A stretch of DNA of 64,000 nt. Origin: JBBRBB01 sp038206235 (GTDB taxonomy: Bacteria > Bacteroidota > Bacteroidia > Chitinophagales > Chitinophagaceae). The position numbers and the translations under genes were made by a program. The stretch spans positions 21,263 to 85,262 of the forward strand of contig JBBRBB010000019.1 in NCBI GenBank assembly GCA_038206235.1, read 5' to 3'. Below, piece after piece: positions 43,564-52,463 of this stretch (within the stretch, counting starts at the first letter, position 1; each line of letters starts with the position of its first letter). The notes under the pieces were generated by a model. It was not told the origin of the DNA. It did not search any database and worked only from the letters and a program-made list of their open reading frames with translations.

Positions 43564-45194
43564 TACGCTTCCTGCATAAACGGATACCTGTAATCAGTGG
43601 CAGGATTAAATGTTTCTTTAATAGTTCTTGCACTTAACCAGCGGTAGAGATTTATTATGCTGCCAGCCTTATCATTTGTGCCGCTTGCTCTTGCACCTCC
43701 AAATGGTTGCTGACCAACTACGGCACCTGTGGGCTTATCATTTATATAAAAGTTACCCGCTGCATATCTTAATTTATGGGTCGCAGCAATTATTGCATCA
43801 CGGTTTTGTGCTATTATGGAACCTGTTAATGCGTAGGGTGAAGTCGTATCAACCAGTTCGAGTGTTTCTTCAAATTTATCTGCGTCATATATATGTATAG
43901 ATAATACAGGACCAAAAATTTCTTCGCACATGCTTACATATCTTGGGTCCTTTGCTTCAATAACAGTAGGCTCAATAAAATATCCTTTACTCTTATCATA
44001 ATTACCACCGGCAATGATGGTTGCATTTGCATCGTTCTTTGCATTTTCAATATATCGTACAATATTGTCAAAGCTTTTTTCATCAATCACTGCATTTATA
44101 AAATTGGTGAACTCTTCCACAGTTCCCATTTTCATGCTCTTTAATGTTACCACCAATTTTTCTTTTATTTCATCTGCAAGGTTCGATGGAAGATACGCTC
44201 TTGAAGCTGCGGAGCATTTCTGTCCCTGGAATTCAAAAGAGCCTCTCGCTAATGCAACAACAGTGGCATCTACATTCGCGCTCTTATGCACAACAATAAA
44301 ATCTTTTCCACCTGTTTCGCCAACAATACGTGGGTACGATTTATACTTTGCTGCATTTTCACCAATCGTCTTCCACATATAATTAAAAACACCTGTAGAG
44401 CCTGTGAAATGCACGCCTGCAAAATCTCTGTGATTAAAACAAACTTTTCCAATTGTAGGCCCATCAACATACACTAAATTGATAACACCCGCAGGCAATC
44501 CGGCTTCCTTTAATATTCGCATAAACATTTGTGCTGCGAAAACCTGTGTGTTGGCGGGCTTCCAGACAACAACGTTGCCGCACATAGCAGCGCTTGTTGG
44601 CAAATTTCCACTGATTGCAGTAAAATTGAAAGGAGTAATTGCGAGAACAAAACCTTCCAGAGGCCGCCACTCTGTTCGGTTATGCATGCCCGGTGAAGAA
44701 ATAGGCTGACTCTTATATATTTCGCTTAAGAAGTGAACATTGAAGCGAAGAAAATCTATCAGTTCACAAGCGCTGTCAATCTCAGCCTGGAAAACATTTT
44801 TGCTTTGCCCCAGCATGGTGCAGCCATTTATATAATAGCGGTATTTTGTCGCAAGCAAATCAGCTGCTTTCAAAAAAATATGTGCTCTGTCTTCCCACGG
44901 GATATTTGTCCAGGCTTCTCTTGCTTTCAGGGCAGCGTCAATAGCCATATTTACATGCTGCTCATTTCCTGCACTAAAATATCCAAGCGTATGCGCAATT
45001 TCGTGTGGAGGATGCAATGCTATTTTTTTATCGGTATGCACTTCCTCATTACCGATATACATAGGCACTTCAATCTGTGTGTTTTTTAATTCTGCCAAAA
45101 CTTTTTTTTGTGCTTCCCTCTCTTTAGAACCCGGTGCATATTGTTGTACAGGCTCGTTTGCAGGCATAGGGTAATTAAAAGAACCAAAACTCAT
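43563..45194 (-). CDS. pruA: 1-pyrroline-5-carboxylate (glutamate semialdehyde) dehydrogenase
   Basis: A 543-residue NAD-dependent aldehyde dehydrogenase oxidising glutamate-5-semialdehyde to glutamate, the second step of proline breakdown. Family features: TPFNFTAISGNLPTSAAMCG, the catalytic glutamate in RIVGETGGKDF, the catalytic cysteine near 326 in FEFQGQKCSAASRAY, and EEIFGPVLSIHIYD. It is the stand-alone type, not fused to proline dehydrogenase. Its stop abuts the truncated RES gene. Confidence 0.93.
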   Translation of the reverse strand: MSFGSFNYPMPANEPVQQYAPGSKEREAQKKVLAELKNTQIEVPMYIGNEEVHTDKKIALHPPHEIAHTLGYFSAGNEQHVNMAIDAALKAREAWTNIPWEDRAHIFLKAADLLATKYRYYINGCTMLGQSKNVFQAEIDSACELIDFLRFNVHFLSEIYKSQPISSPGMHNRTEWRPLEGFVLAITPFNFTAISGNLPTSAAMCGNVVVWKPANTQVFAAQMFMRILKEAGLPAGVINLVYVDGPTIGKVCFNHRDFAGVHFTGSTGVFNYMWKTIGENAAKYKSYPRIVGETGGKDFIVVHKSANVDATVVALARGSFEFQGQKCSAASRAYLPSNLADEIKEKLVVTLKSMKMGTVEEFTNFINAVIDEKSFDNIVRYIENAKNDANATIIAGGNYDKSKGYFIEPTVIEAKDPRYVSMCEEIFGPVLSIHIYDADKFEETLELVDTTSPYALTGSIIAQNRDAIIAATHKLRYAAGNFYINDKPTGAVVGQQPFGGARASGTNDKAGSIINLYRWLSARTIKETFNPATDYRYPFMQEA

Positions 45195-45250
45195 AGTGTA
45201 AAAATTTGGACAAAGCTAAGTGTTAAATCACAAAAGTATTTTTGACATAA

Positions 45251-45280
45251 AACCTGTCAGGTTCAAGAACCTGACAGGTT
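45251..45280. repeat. Palindrome in a divergent promoter region
   Basis: AACCTGTCAGGTT, four bases, AACCTGACAGGTT: each arm is itself nearly palindromic. It sits between divergent pruA and the isoprenoid-enzyme-like gene and resembles the AACCTCACAGGTT hairpin at 56569-56600. It could be a mobile repeat or an operator. Confidence 0.5.
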
Positions 45281-45323
45281 ACAACAAATCAATATTTTAA
45301 ATATTTTCACTGCTTTTATTGTC

Positions 45324-46313
45324 ATGAATATTTTAGACTATATAAAAACATTTTCAAAATTGTGGAAAAGCATACAGGAGCAAAGACGCTTCAATGAAAA
45401 ATTTTTAATGAAATATGTTGAAGAATTGCAGCAAAAATATAAGGGCAGTTTTCATAAAGGGCAAATAGAAAAAATAAAAAATTATTATGGATTGTTTATA
45501 CCGGCGGTGCTGGCGGCATCGTACAAAAAACTGTACGGAGAAACATTTTCAGATGAGGAAAGAAAACGTGTAACGATGTTTGGAATATTAACTCCTGTGG
45601 GTGATGACCTTTTTGATATTGATAAATTGGATGTGGAAAGCATTCGCACAATTACTTATACTCCTGAAGAATATGATGCTAAAACTTTCTCAGCAAAAGT
45701 TGCGAAAGAAATTCAATCGTATTTATTAAATCATGTTCCTGATAGAGAAGCTTATCTTGAAGCTGCAAAAAATGTTTTTGAAATTCAGATTGAAACTATC
45801 AAACAAGCCAATCCGTTAATTACTGATGAGAAGCTTGAACGAATTACGTTTGCTAAAGGCGGATACTCCGTAATTATTTATCATGAAACATTGAAGAAGG
45901 CTTCGCCTGAAATGTGGAAGGTTTTATTTTATATTGGAAGCCTGATGCAATTTGCCAATGATATTTTTGACATGCACAAAGATGTTCCCGATGGCATTAC
46001 TACATTGCCAAACAGGTGCAAAGATTTTAAAGCCTTACGAAAAAAATATGTTGAGAGAGTAAAAGAATGTTACAAGCTTATTTACGCATTGCCTTTTAAA
46101 GAGCAGAATAAAAAAGAGTTTTGTATTGTGATGAACTTTATTATTTCAAGAGGTGTAGTAGCTCTTGACCATTTTATAAGCATAGAAAAACAAAAAGGCG
46201 GCGCTTTAATTGCATCTGAATTAAAACGGAAAGAAATTATTTGCGATATGCAAAAGCTATCAAATATTTTGCGCTGGCTAAAATATATTTATGTGCTTCC
46301 AAAGTTCAAATGA
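45324..46313 (+). CDS. Class I isoprenoid-biosynthesis-enzyme-like protein
   Basis: A 329-residue all-helical protein without a signal peptide. Two metal-binding signatures of class I isoprenoid enzymes are visible at the expected spacing: DDLFD at 94-98 (DDxxD) and NDIFDMHKD at 212-220, preceded by FYIGSLMQFA as in prenyl synthases (second Asp-rich or NSE-like motif, with Asp in the Ser/Thr and Glu places). These chelate Mg2+ and bind a prenyl diphosphate. Overall similarity to known terpene or prenyl synthases is low, so substrate and product are open. Its TGA is directly followed by the ATG of a DxDD-motif protein, implying coupled expression. Confidence 0.6.
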   Translation: MNILDYIKTFSKLWKSIQEQRRFNEKFLMKYVEELQQKYKGSFHKGQIEKIKNYYGLFIPAVLAASYKKLYGETFSDEERKRVTMFGILTPVGDDLFDIDKLDVESIRTITYTPEEYDAKTFSAKVAKEIQSYLLNHVPDREAYLEAAKNVFEIQIETIKQANPLITDEKLERITFAKGGYSVIIYHETLKKASPEMWKVLFYIGSLMQFANDIFDMHKDVPDGITTLPNRCKDFKALRKKYVERVKECYKLIYALPFKEQNKKEFCIVMNFIISRGVVALDHFISIEKQKGGALIASELKRKEIICDMQKLSNILRWLKYIYVLPKFK

Positions 46314-47516
46314 ATGATAAAAAATTTTTTAATTATTGTTTGCTCTTTCATTTTCTTTTCTCCCATCTATACTTGCGCTCAAAAAAATGATGATAGTTTA
46401 ATAAGCGCTCTCATTAAAAATATTGCAGCCACGCAGGTTTCCGCTAATGGTGAATTTTATGCGGGCATGTTTCCGTCTTTCAGAGAGTGCGGAGGAGCGC
46501 CGCATAATTATCAGCCTGACAATAATATTTTTTACACTGCAGTAAGCGCCTTTGCATTGCAAAACATGCTTCCCAAATTAAACGGAGAAAATAAAAAAAT
46601 CGTTGAAGGGATTTTGCAAAAAATACAACCTGTATATCCTTACTACAAAAACAAGTATGGTTATCCTTATTATGGCTTTTGGCCAACCAACTCAATCATA
46701 ATGCCTCATACTTTCTTCTTTAAATATTTAAAAGGAATATTTGGGCAGGGTGAAGATGCAGATGACAGCATTATTATTTTAATGACGAATAACAGCGATG
46801 ATAGTACCGCAGCCATTTTAAAAAAACAACTGATTGCAGTAAGTAATCTTGCCAATTCAAAAAGAAAAATAATTTCTACTTATAAAAAATACAGAACTCT
46901 TCCAGCATACAGCACATACCTCGGCAACCGGATGACACCTGATTTTGATTTTGCCGTGCAATGCAACATCTTGTATTTTATTTATGAAAAGAAATTGCCT
47001 TTTACAAGACAAGACACTGCAACCATTCATTTGCTCACTGAAATGGTGAAGAACCGTGAATACATGAAAGCGCCAACATATCTCTCTCCTTATTATGTGC
47101 ATTCATCCATTTTATTATATCACTTAACAAGATTAATGGGCGCATTTAAAATTCCTGAACTGGAAATATATAAAGCTCAACTAACTGAAGACATAAAAAA
47201 AGAATTGGCAATTGGAAATAATATCATGGACCAGATAATACTGCGAACATCTTTATTGCGCCTGAATACAGAAGCGCCTCCATTGCAATTAAACAGTATT
47301 GATGAGTTTGAAAAAAGTAACCAGGAACAATTTGTATTTTTTCAGGCAAGAGCTGCATTTTCTTATCCAACTCCATTCAAACAAATTTTTTTGCACTGGA
47401 GTTATATCTATTATCTCTTTTATTGTCCTGCTTACAATAAAGTTTTGTGGCTGGAGTATTTGGTTGAAAAAAATAAAAAAATCAACGCAGGTAATCACTT
47501 ACTTTCTTCTGAATAA
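46314..47516 (+). CDS. Exported helical protein with DxDD motif, partner of the isoprenoid-type enzyme
   Basis: 400 residues. An N-terminal signal peptide (IFFSPIYTCAQ; the cysteine could be a lipobox) leads into a helical, aromatic-rich body: NNIFYTAVSAFALQNMLP, YPYYKNKYGYPYYGFWPTN, then GQGEDADDSIIIL with D148-x-D150-D151-S and a second SDDSTAAILKK. DxDD[TS] is the catalytic acid motif of class II terpene cyclases, which share an alpha/alpha-barrel fold. An exported cyclase would be unusual, so an unrelated alpha/alpha-toroid enzyme is also possible. It starts at the base after the previous stop. Confidence 0.5.
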   Translation: MIKNFLIIVCSFIFFSPIYTCAQKNDDSLISALIKNIAATQVSANGEFYAGMFPSFRECGGAPHNYQPDNNIFYTAVSAFALQNMLPKLNGENKKIVEGILQKIQPVYPYYKNKYGYPYYGFWPTNSIIMPHTFFFKYLKGIFGQGEDADDSIIILMTNNSDDSTAAILKKQLIAVSNLANSKRKIISTYKKYRTLPAYSTYLGNRMTPDFDFAVQCNILYFIYEKKLPFTRQDTATIHLLTEMVKNREYMKAPTYLSPYYVHSSILLYHLTRLMGAFKIPELEIYKAQLTEDIKKELAIGNNIMDQIILRTSLLRLNTEAPPLQLNSIDEFEKSNQEQFVFFQARAAFSYPTPFKQIFLHWSYIYYLFYCPAYNKVLWLEYLVEKNKKINAGNHLLSSE

Positions 47517-48108
47517 ACTTTTTCACTTTACCCCATGCTTGACCTTTTAGACTTACAGGTTCATCACTTTCCTCGGCATCATCAAAAAAAGTTAAAGCTC
47601 TTGGAATAGGTATCAGAAGCATTTGCGATGGAAATTTTTCAAAATAAAAATCAATAAAATCTTCTACTGTGTAGTGGCGCAGCAATTCTGCTATATCCCA
47701 GAAATCTTTCTTTACTGCTCTTTTTAAAACAGCGTTTACTTTCATGGCAATTATATCTTTATCACTAACTATTCGTATGTCATCTTCTGTTACAACTTTA
47801 TCAATCAGTTTGTGATAATGATGTTTAACAAAATCAACTTTTACATCATCAATATAGCCAAAGACTCCAATTGGATTATATGGATTTTTGTATTCGAAGG
47901 AAGGAAAATAATTTTCAATTACTTTAATGATGTCTGCATTTTGAAATTCTTTTGCAGAGAATAAATCCAAATCAACAGATGTTCTGTGCCCATATCGTAA
48001 GGCCAAGGCAGTACCGCCAACTAATGAAAAATCATTTAGCTCCGGTATTTTCATTAATTGTTTTAATAAAACCAATGCTCCGGGGTGTATTGTGCTATTA
48101 AATAACAT
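47482..48108 (-). CDS. AbiEii/AbiGii-family nucleotidyltransferase toxin
   Basis: 208 residues of the MenA/AbiEii type: the nucleotidyltransferase core FSLVGGTALALRYGHRTSVDLDLFS with G-G-T and D-x-D, KVDFVKHHYHKL as the third acidic strand, and IVSDKDIIAMKVNAVLKRAVKKDFWDIAEL, the conserved K-x-x-D-x-x-D block. Such toxins add nucleotides to tRNA and work in phage-exclusion or toxin-antitoxin systems. Its start overlaps the upstream DUF6922 gene by 46 bases, and its 3' end overlaps the convergent DxDD gene by 35 bases. Confidence 0.85.
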   Translation of the reverse strand: MLFNSTIHPGALVLLKQLMKIPELNDFSLVGGTALALRYGHRTSVDLDLFSAKEFQNADIIKVIENYFPSFEYKNPYNPIGVFGYIDDVKVDFVKHHYHKLIDKVVTEDDIRIVSDKDIIAMKVNAVLKRAVKKDFWDIAELLRHYTVEDFIDFYFEKFPSQMLLIPIPRALTFFDDAEESDEPVSLKGQAWGKVKKFIQKKVSDYLR

Positions 48109-48368
48109 CGGTAGTCGGTTAATTCATTACCTAAAACAGCAGCAGCCAAATAAACAGTTTCCTTAGACAACCATTTTGTTTTGGTTAGGGCTTCTTTTAT
48201 TTTATCATCACCATAATAGCTCCTGCATTGTCTTATATCATCTACATCGCCTCTTTCAAATACCCGTTCAATTACAAAGCGATAACTTTTATCATAATCA
48301 ATCGCATCAAAGTCAACATCCCAAAAGATGCGGCGCTGAAAAACAGGTTTTTGTTTTTTCTTACTCAT
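48063..48368 (-). CDS. DUF6922-type antitoxin
   Basis: 101 residues: a basic start (MSKKKQKPVFQRRIFWDVDF), DYDKSYRFVIERVFERGDV, and a helical end (WLSKETVYLAAAVLGNELTD). The pattern matches the small DUF6922 proteins that precede AbiEii-like toxins in Bacteroidota, where they act as antitoxin and probable repressor. It is first in the operon and overlaps the toxin gene, as expected for coupled synthesis. Confidence 0.75.
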   Translation of the reverse strand: MSKKKQKPVFQRRIFWDVDFDAIDYDKSYRFVIERVFERGDVDDIRQCRSYYGDDKIKEALTKTKWLSKETVYLAAAVLGNELTDYRCYLIAQYTPEHWFY

Positions 48369-48481
48369 TCAATAAAATTAGCTAAAATATTTTAAAGTGT
48401 TTTGTATTTGCAGCGAGGAGTAATACAGCAAAATGAAATTGAAAAATCAATGTGGGCGCATACTTGTATTTTCTAAACATT

Positions 48482-48581
48482 TTTCGTCATTTCGATCCCG
48501 ATAAATATCGGGAGAGAAATCTCCCGACATAAAACTTGATTAAAATCGGGAGATGTCTCACTGCGTTCGACATGACGAGCA
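48482..48581. repeat. Palindromic intergenic element
   Basis: The outer arms TTTCGTCATTTCGA and TCGACATGACGAGC enclose three copies of the CGGGAGA hairpin unit (CCCGATAAATATCGGG, TCTCCCGA, TCGGGAGA). It lies between the antitoxin gene and prfB. A relative of the GTCATTGCGA element is found in the MmeI-like gene. Confidence 0.6.
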
Positions 48582-48645
48582 ATAAATTGAACGTTTTTAT
48601 TTTTCAAACAAAAACATTTTAAATATCACTTATTTTGCAGCCGAT

Positions 48646-49732
48646 ATGACACAGGAACAAATTAAAATATTACGGTCCCGCTTACATGGGATAAGGAGGT
48701 TTCTTTGACGTTGCTCACCGCACTCAAAAAGTAGAGCAAGACCGTCAGCTCTCCGTTTCTCCCGGCTTCTGGAACAATAATGAAAGAGCCACCGCCACCA
48801 TGAAAGAAATTAAGACCAATGAGTATTGGTTGAAATTATACAGGCAGGTGGAAGCTGCTGTTGAAGATTTTATTGTGCTGTTCGATTTTTGGAAAAGCGG
48901 CGATGCATCAGAACAAGAAACAAGAAATGCTCATGAAAATGCATTGAAAGAATTAGATGATGCAGAATTTAAAAGCACGCTCAACAGGCCCGAAGATGAA
49001 TTGTCTGCGGTGCTGCAAATAAACCCCGGTGCAGGCGGAACAGAGAGTCAGGATTGGGCTGAGATGCTTTTGCGCATGTATCGAATGTATGGAGAAAAGC
49101 AAGGCTGGAAAGTTACAGAACTCGATTACCAGGAAGGTGATGGCGCCGGTATTAAATCAGCGACACTGCAATTTGATGGACCCTTCGCTTATGGTTTTTT
49201 GAATTCAGAAAATGGCGTTCATCGTTTGGTGCGCATTTCGCCTTTTGACAGTAATGCACGGCGGCACACATCTTTCGCCAGCGTGTTTGTATATCCCCTT
49301 ATTGATGATAGCATTGAAATTGAAGTAAGCCCCGCAGATGTTGAATGGGAGTTTTATCGCAGCGGCGGCAAGGGCGGGCAAAATGTAAACAAAGTAGAAA
49401 CAGCAGTACGGCTAAAACATATTCCTTCAGGAATAATTGTAGAGTGTCAGCAATCCAGAACACAGGGTGAAAACCGTGAGCTTGCAATGAAGATGCTTAA
49501 GAGCCGTTTGTATGAAGAAGAGTTGCGCAAACGTGAAGAAGCAAAGCATGCAGCGAATGCAGGCAAGAAAAAAATTGAATGGGGCAGCCAGATAAGAAGC
49601 TATGTTTTTCATCCCTATAAAATGATTAAGGACCACCGCACAGATTATGAGGTGGGAAATGTGCAGCCTGTGATGGATGGAGAATTGGAAGGATTTATAA
49701 AAGCATATTTGATGATGGAAAAGGAAGAGTAA
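48646..49732 (+). CDS. prfB: Peptide chain release factor 2, with programmed +1 frameshift
   Basis: RF2 releases peptides at UGA and UAA. The gene starts at ATG 48646 (MTQEQIKILRSRLHGIRRFL), meets an in-frame TGA at 48706-48708 and must shift +1 to continue as DVAHRTQKVEQD. The site is the classical one: AGGAGG (48694-48699), three bases, CTT TGA C, matching the RF2 autoregulation signal in which scarce RF2 favours the shift. Downstream are the SPG/SPF-type region and the GGQ peptidyl-hydrolase motif (SGGKGGQNVNKVETAV). About 361 residues after the shift, the usual length. Confidence 0.95.
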
Positions 49733-49756
49733 TAAAAGATTTTAAAGAAGTGGTCA

Positions 49757-49798
49757 TACGGTCTGACGGCTTAGGGCCGTCTGACCGCTACGTTTTTT
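49757..49798 (+). terminator. Rho-independent terminator of prfB
   Basis: ACGGTCTGACGGC and GCCGTCTGACCGC form a stem around TTAGG, followed by six T. It lies 25 bases after the prfB stop. Confidence 0.7.
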
Positions 49799-49838
49799 GT
49801 GTACTGTTGCTTCTAAATAAATTTTTACTTTTAAGTTT

Positions 49839-50186
49839 ATGAACCTTGAAATAATCCGCGGCATTTGCAAAAAACTTCCCGGTGTAACGGAAGATATAAA
49901 ATGGGAAAATCATTTATGCTTTTGTGTTGGTGAAAAAATATTTTTAATGACTGGCATGGATTCAGTTCCCGTTACTGCTTCATTTAAAGTGCCTGAAGAA
50001 GAATTTGATGAGCTTACAGCGAGAGAAGGTTTTAAGCAGGCTGCATACATGGCTAAACGGCAATGGGTATTTGTTGATGATGTTAGCAGGCTTTCAAAAA
50101 AAGAATGGGAGCAGCGAATAAAAACGGCTTATGAAATAATTAAAAGCAAGCTACCTAAAAAGTTACAGCAGAGTTTGAAAAATTAA
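49839..50186 (+). CDS. MmcQ/YjbR-family protein
   Basis: 115 residues with the family's compact fold: IRGICKKLPGVTEDIKWENH, CFCVGEKIFLMTGMD, ASFKVPEEEFDELTAREGF, KRQWVFVDDVSRLSKKEW. YjbR proteins have a double-wing DNA-binding-like structure; the cellular role is not established. Monocistronic. Confidence 0.85.
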   Translation: MNLEIIRGICKKLPGVTEDIKWENHLCFCVGEKIFLMTGMDSVPVTASFKVPEEEFDELTAREGFKQAAYMAKRQWVFVDDVSRLSKKEWEQRIKTAYEIIKSKLPKKLQQSLKN

Positions 50187-50190
50187 TGCT

Positions 50191-50361
50191 TTAATCAATT
50201 TCAATTAACTGCGACAGCAACTGGAGCTTATTTTCTAATTCTTTAATATTTAATTTTATTGCTTTTAATTTTTCAAATGTTTCATTCTTCTTTATAGCGT
50301 CGTTATACTTCGCCTTTTCAGTTTTTATTTCTAAACTGCAATTGTTCAATGCTAGTTGCAC
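50191..50361 (-). CDS. Small coiled-coil hypothetical protein (possible remnant)
   Basis: A 56-codon frame with GTG start, SLEIKTEKAKYNDAIKKNET then KLKAIKLNIKELENKLQLL, a clear lysine/glutamate heptad coiled coil. The frame just upstream (VQFITVGKVAGKKFITLKSA) joins it only by a frameshift, so it may be the tail of a decayed gene. The rest of the gap, to 50652, is AT-rich with no feature seen. Confidence 0.3.
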   Translation of the reverse strand: MQLALNNCSLEIKTEKAKYNDAIKKNETFEKLKAIKLNIKELENKLQLLSQLIEID

Positions 50362-50652
50362 GTGGGATAATAGTCATTGCTGATTTTAGAGTTATAAATT
50401 TTTTACCTGCTACTTTTCCTACTGTAATAAATTGAACCGCTCCTTAACGGTATTTTTATAATTGAATTAATTAACGGATTAAATAGAAAAGTTAGAACAT
50501 AAATGTAACGGGTTTTTTCTATTTTTTTCTAAAATTTTGATATTAAATTTTTTATGACATGATTTTAACAAACATTCAAACGAAAAGTGTTTCTAAAGAT
50601 TCAATATATTTATATTTTGGGAAATCGCATGAATAATATGAATTTTAATTCC

Positions 50653-52341
50653 TCACTTCCCATACATCTCCAGCATCTTTTTCAAATCATCAATCGTATT
50701 AATTTCATCAGGTGTTTTATCTTTTCTCCACCTGTGAATTCGCGGAAAGCGAAGCGCCACGCCGCTTTTATGACGGTTACTTGCAGCTATTCCTTCAAAG
50801 GCAATTTCAAAAACCAATTCCGGTTTCACAGTTCGTACAGGCCCGAATTTTTCTAATGAATTTCTTTTTACAAATGCATCAACTTGTGCAAACTCTTTAT
50901 CTGTAAGACCGGAGTATGCTTTTGCAAAAGGAACAAGCTTGTCTCTATCTTTTACAGCGAAAGTATAATCTGTATAAAGATTGCTTCTTCTGCCGCTTCC
51001 TTTTTGTGCGTATATTATTACCGCATCAATAGTGAGTGCATCAATTTTCCATTTCCACCAATTGCCTCTTTTTCTTCCAACCTCGTACGGAGAGGATTTT
51101 TTTTTCAACATCAATCCTTCTGCGCCAATATTTCTTGCACTTTGACGAATGGATGTGAGTGCATCCCAAGTATCGAAATTAAGTACCGGCGAAAGGTGCA
51201 AGGGGTATTGGGTATTAGGCATTGGGTATTGAGTATCGGCTGAATCGAAAGATTGATATTGATTCGAAAAATTTTTTAGTGAAATTATTTCTTCTAATTT
51301 TTTTCTTCTTACTTCAAGCGGATACACTCTCCAGTCTTCGCCATTATATTCCAGCAAGTCGTACGCAAAAAAAGTGATAGGCGCTTCAACCAATTGTTTC
51401 TTCGTAATATTTTTTCTTCCAATGCGTGTTTGCAACAGTGCAAAAGGCAAAGGCTTTCCATTCACACTGGAAATAATTTCACCATCAATCACAGTTCCAT
51501 CGGGCAGTGTGTTTTTCAATATTTCGTACTCAGGAAATTTATCAGTCATTAATTCTTCTCCGCGGCTCCAAACAAAAAGTTCGTTGTTACGTTTTATAAT
51601 TTGTCCGCGAATGCCATCCCATTTCCATTCAGCCTGCCATTCATTTGCTTCACCCAGCGAATGCAAATCATCTTCCAGTGCGTAAGCAAGATAAAAAGGG
51701 TAGGGCTTTGAAAAATCTGTTTGCGTTGCCTTCTCACTTAATAATTCATCGAATGTTGCAGCAACAGGGTCCCAGTTGCCGCTGATGCGGTGTGCAATAA
51801 CCGAGGCAGATAAATCAACCGTTTTAGCCAGTGCATTTACAATCATTTTTTGCGACACGCCAATTCTGAAAGCTCCGGTAAGTAATTTATTAAAAACAAA
51901 ACGTTCTTCTTTATTCATTTGCAGCCAGCAGGAAATTACGAATTGTTTTTTTATTTCTTCACTCTCTTTTTCTAATGCAATTATTTTTTCAAGATAATTT
52001 GATAATAAGGGAAGCGTTTGTGAAGACACAATCTCCGGCAGCGATGAAACAAACTCCGGCGATTGTTCCGGCAATAGCAATGCAATAGTATCTGCAAGGT
52101 CGCCAACGGTATGATAGCATTCATCAAACAACCATGCAGGAAGCTTTGCCAATTCTATACACCATGCTGCAAGCAAGCTTCCACTTGCAATTCGTCTTGG
52201 TCTTCTGCCACTGAATAATGCAATCACCCAAACTTTGTCTTTACTGTTTGCCAAAGAAAAGTATTGCGACAAAGCATCGAGCTTTTCGTTCGTTTTAGTG
52301 CTTGTGCCTAATTTGTTTACCAGTTCGCTGAATAAACGCAT
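50653..52341 (-). CDS. ATP-dependent DNA ligase (LigB-type, damage-response associated)
   Basis: 562 residues: an N-terminal helical DNA-binding domain (about 1-200), the nucleotidyltransferase core with the adenylated lysine in AEWKWDGIRGQII, further ligase motifs (TVIDGEIISS, GAEGLMLKKKSSPYEVG, WWKWKIDALTIDAVI), and an OB domain ending in the conserved RFPRIHRWRKDKTPDEI. It belongs to the family found with an MBL exonuclease, a Lhr-like helicase and a phosphoesterase. Here only the exonuclease is adjacent, upstream on the same strand. About residues 390-400 a short repeat-like insertion (YPMPNTQYP) is visible. Confidence 0.92.
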   Translation of the reverse strand: MRLFSELVNKLGTSTKTNEKLDALSQYFSLANSKDKVWVIALFSGRRPRRIASGSLLAAWCIELAKLPAWLFDECYHTVGDLADTIALLLPEQSPEFVSSLPEIVSSQTLPLLSNYLEKIIALEKESEEIKKQFVISCWLQMNKEERFVFNKLLTGAFRIGVSQKMIVNALAKTVDLSASVIAHRISGNWDPVAATFDELLSEKATQTDFSKPYPFYLAYALEDDLHSLGEANEWQAEWKWDGIRGQIIKRNNELFVWSRGEELMTDKFPEYEILKNTLPDGTVIDGEIISSVNGKPLPFALLQTRIGRKNITKKQLVEAPITFFAYDLLEYNGEDWRVYPLEVRRKKLEEIISLKNFSNQYQSFDSADTQYPMPNTQYPLHLSPVLNFDTWDALTSIRQSARNIGAEGLMLKKKSSPYEVGRKRGNWWKWKIDALTIDAVIIYAQKGSGRRSNLYTDYTFAVKDRDKLVPFAKAYSGLTDKEFAQVDAFVKRNSLEKFGPVRTVKPELVFEIAFEGIAASNRHKSGVALRFPRIHRWRKDKTPDEINTIDDLKKMLEMYGK

Positions 52342-52463
52342 CGGGATTTAATATTGAAGATTTAATATTTAAGATTGATAATTACCAACCTTAAGTTTTC
52401 AATTCATTGTCGTTGCGTGGCAAACCTCAGTCCTCTTTCAATTTAGCCTAAGTGCAAATGCAT

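Noticed and set aside
48800..49732. prfB as a gene starting at 48800
   Set aside because: The first methionine in that frame is internal; the classical frameshift signal and conserved DVAHRTQKVE segment show the gene starts at 48646.
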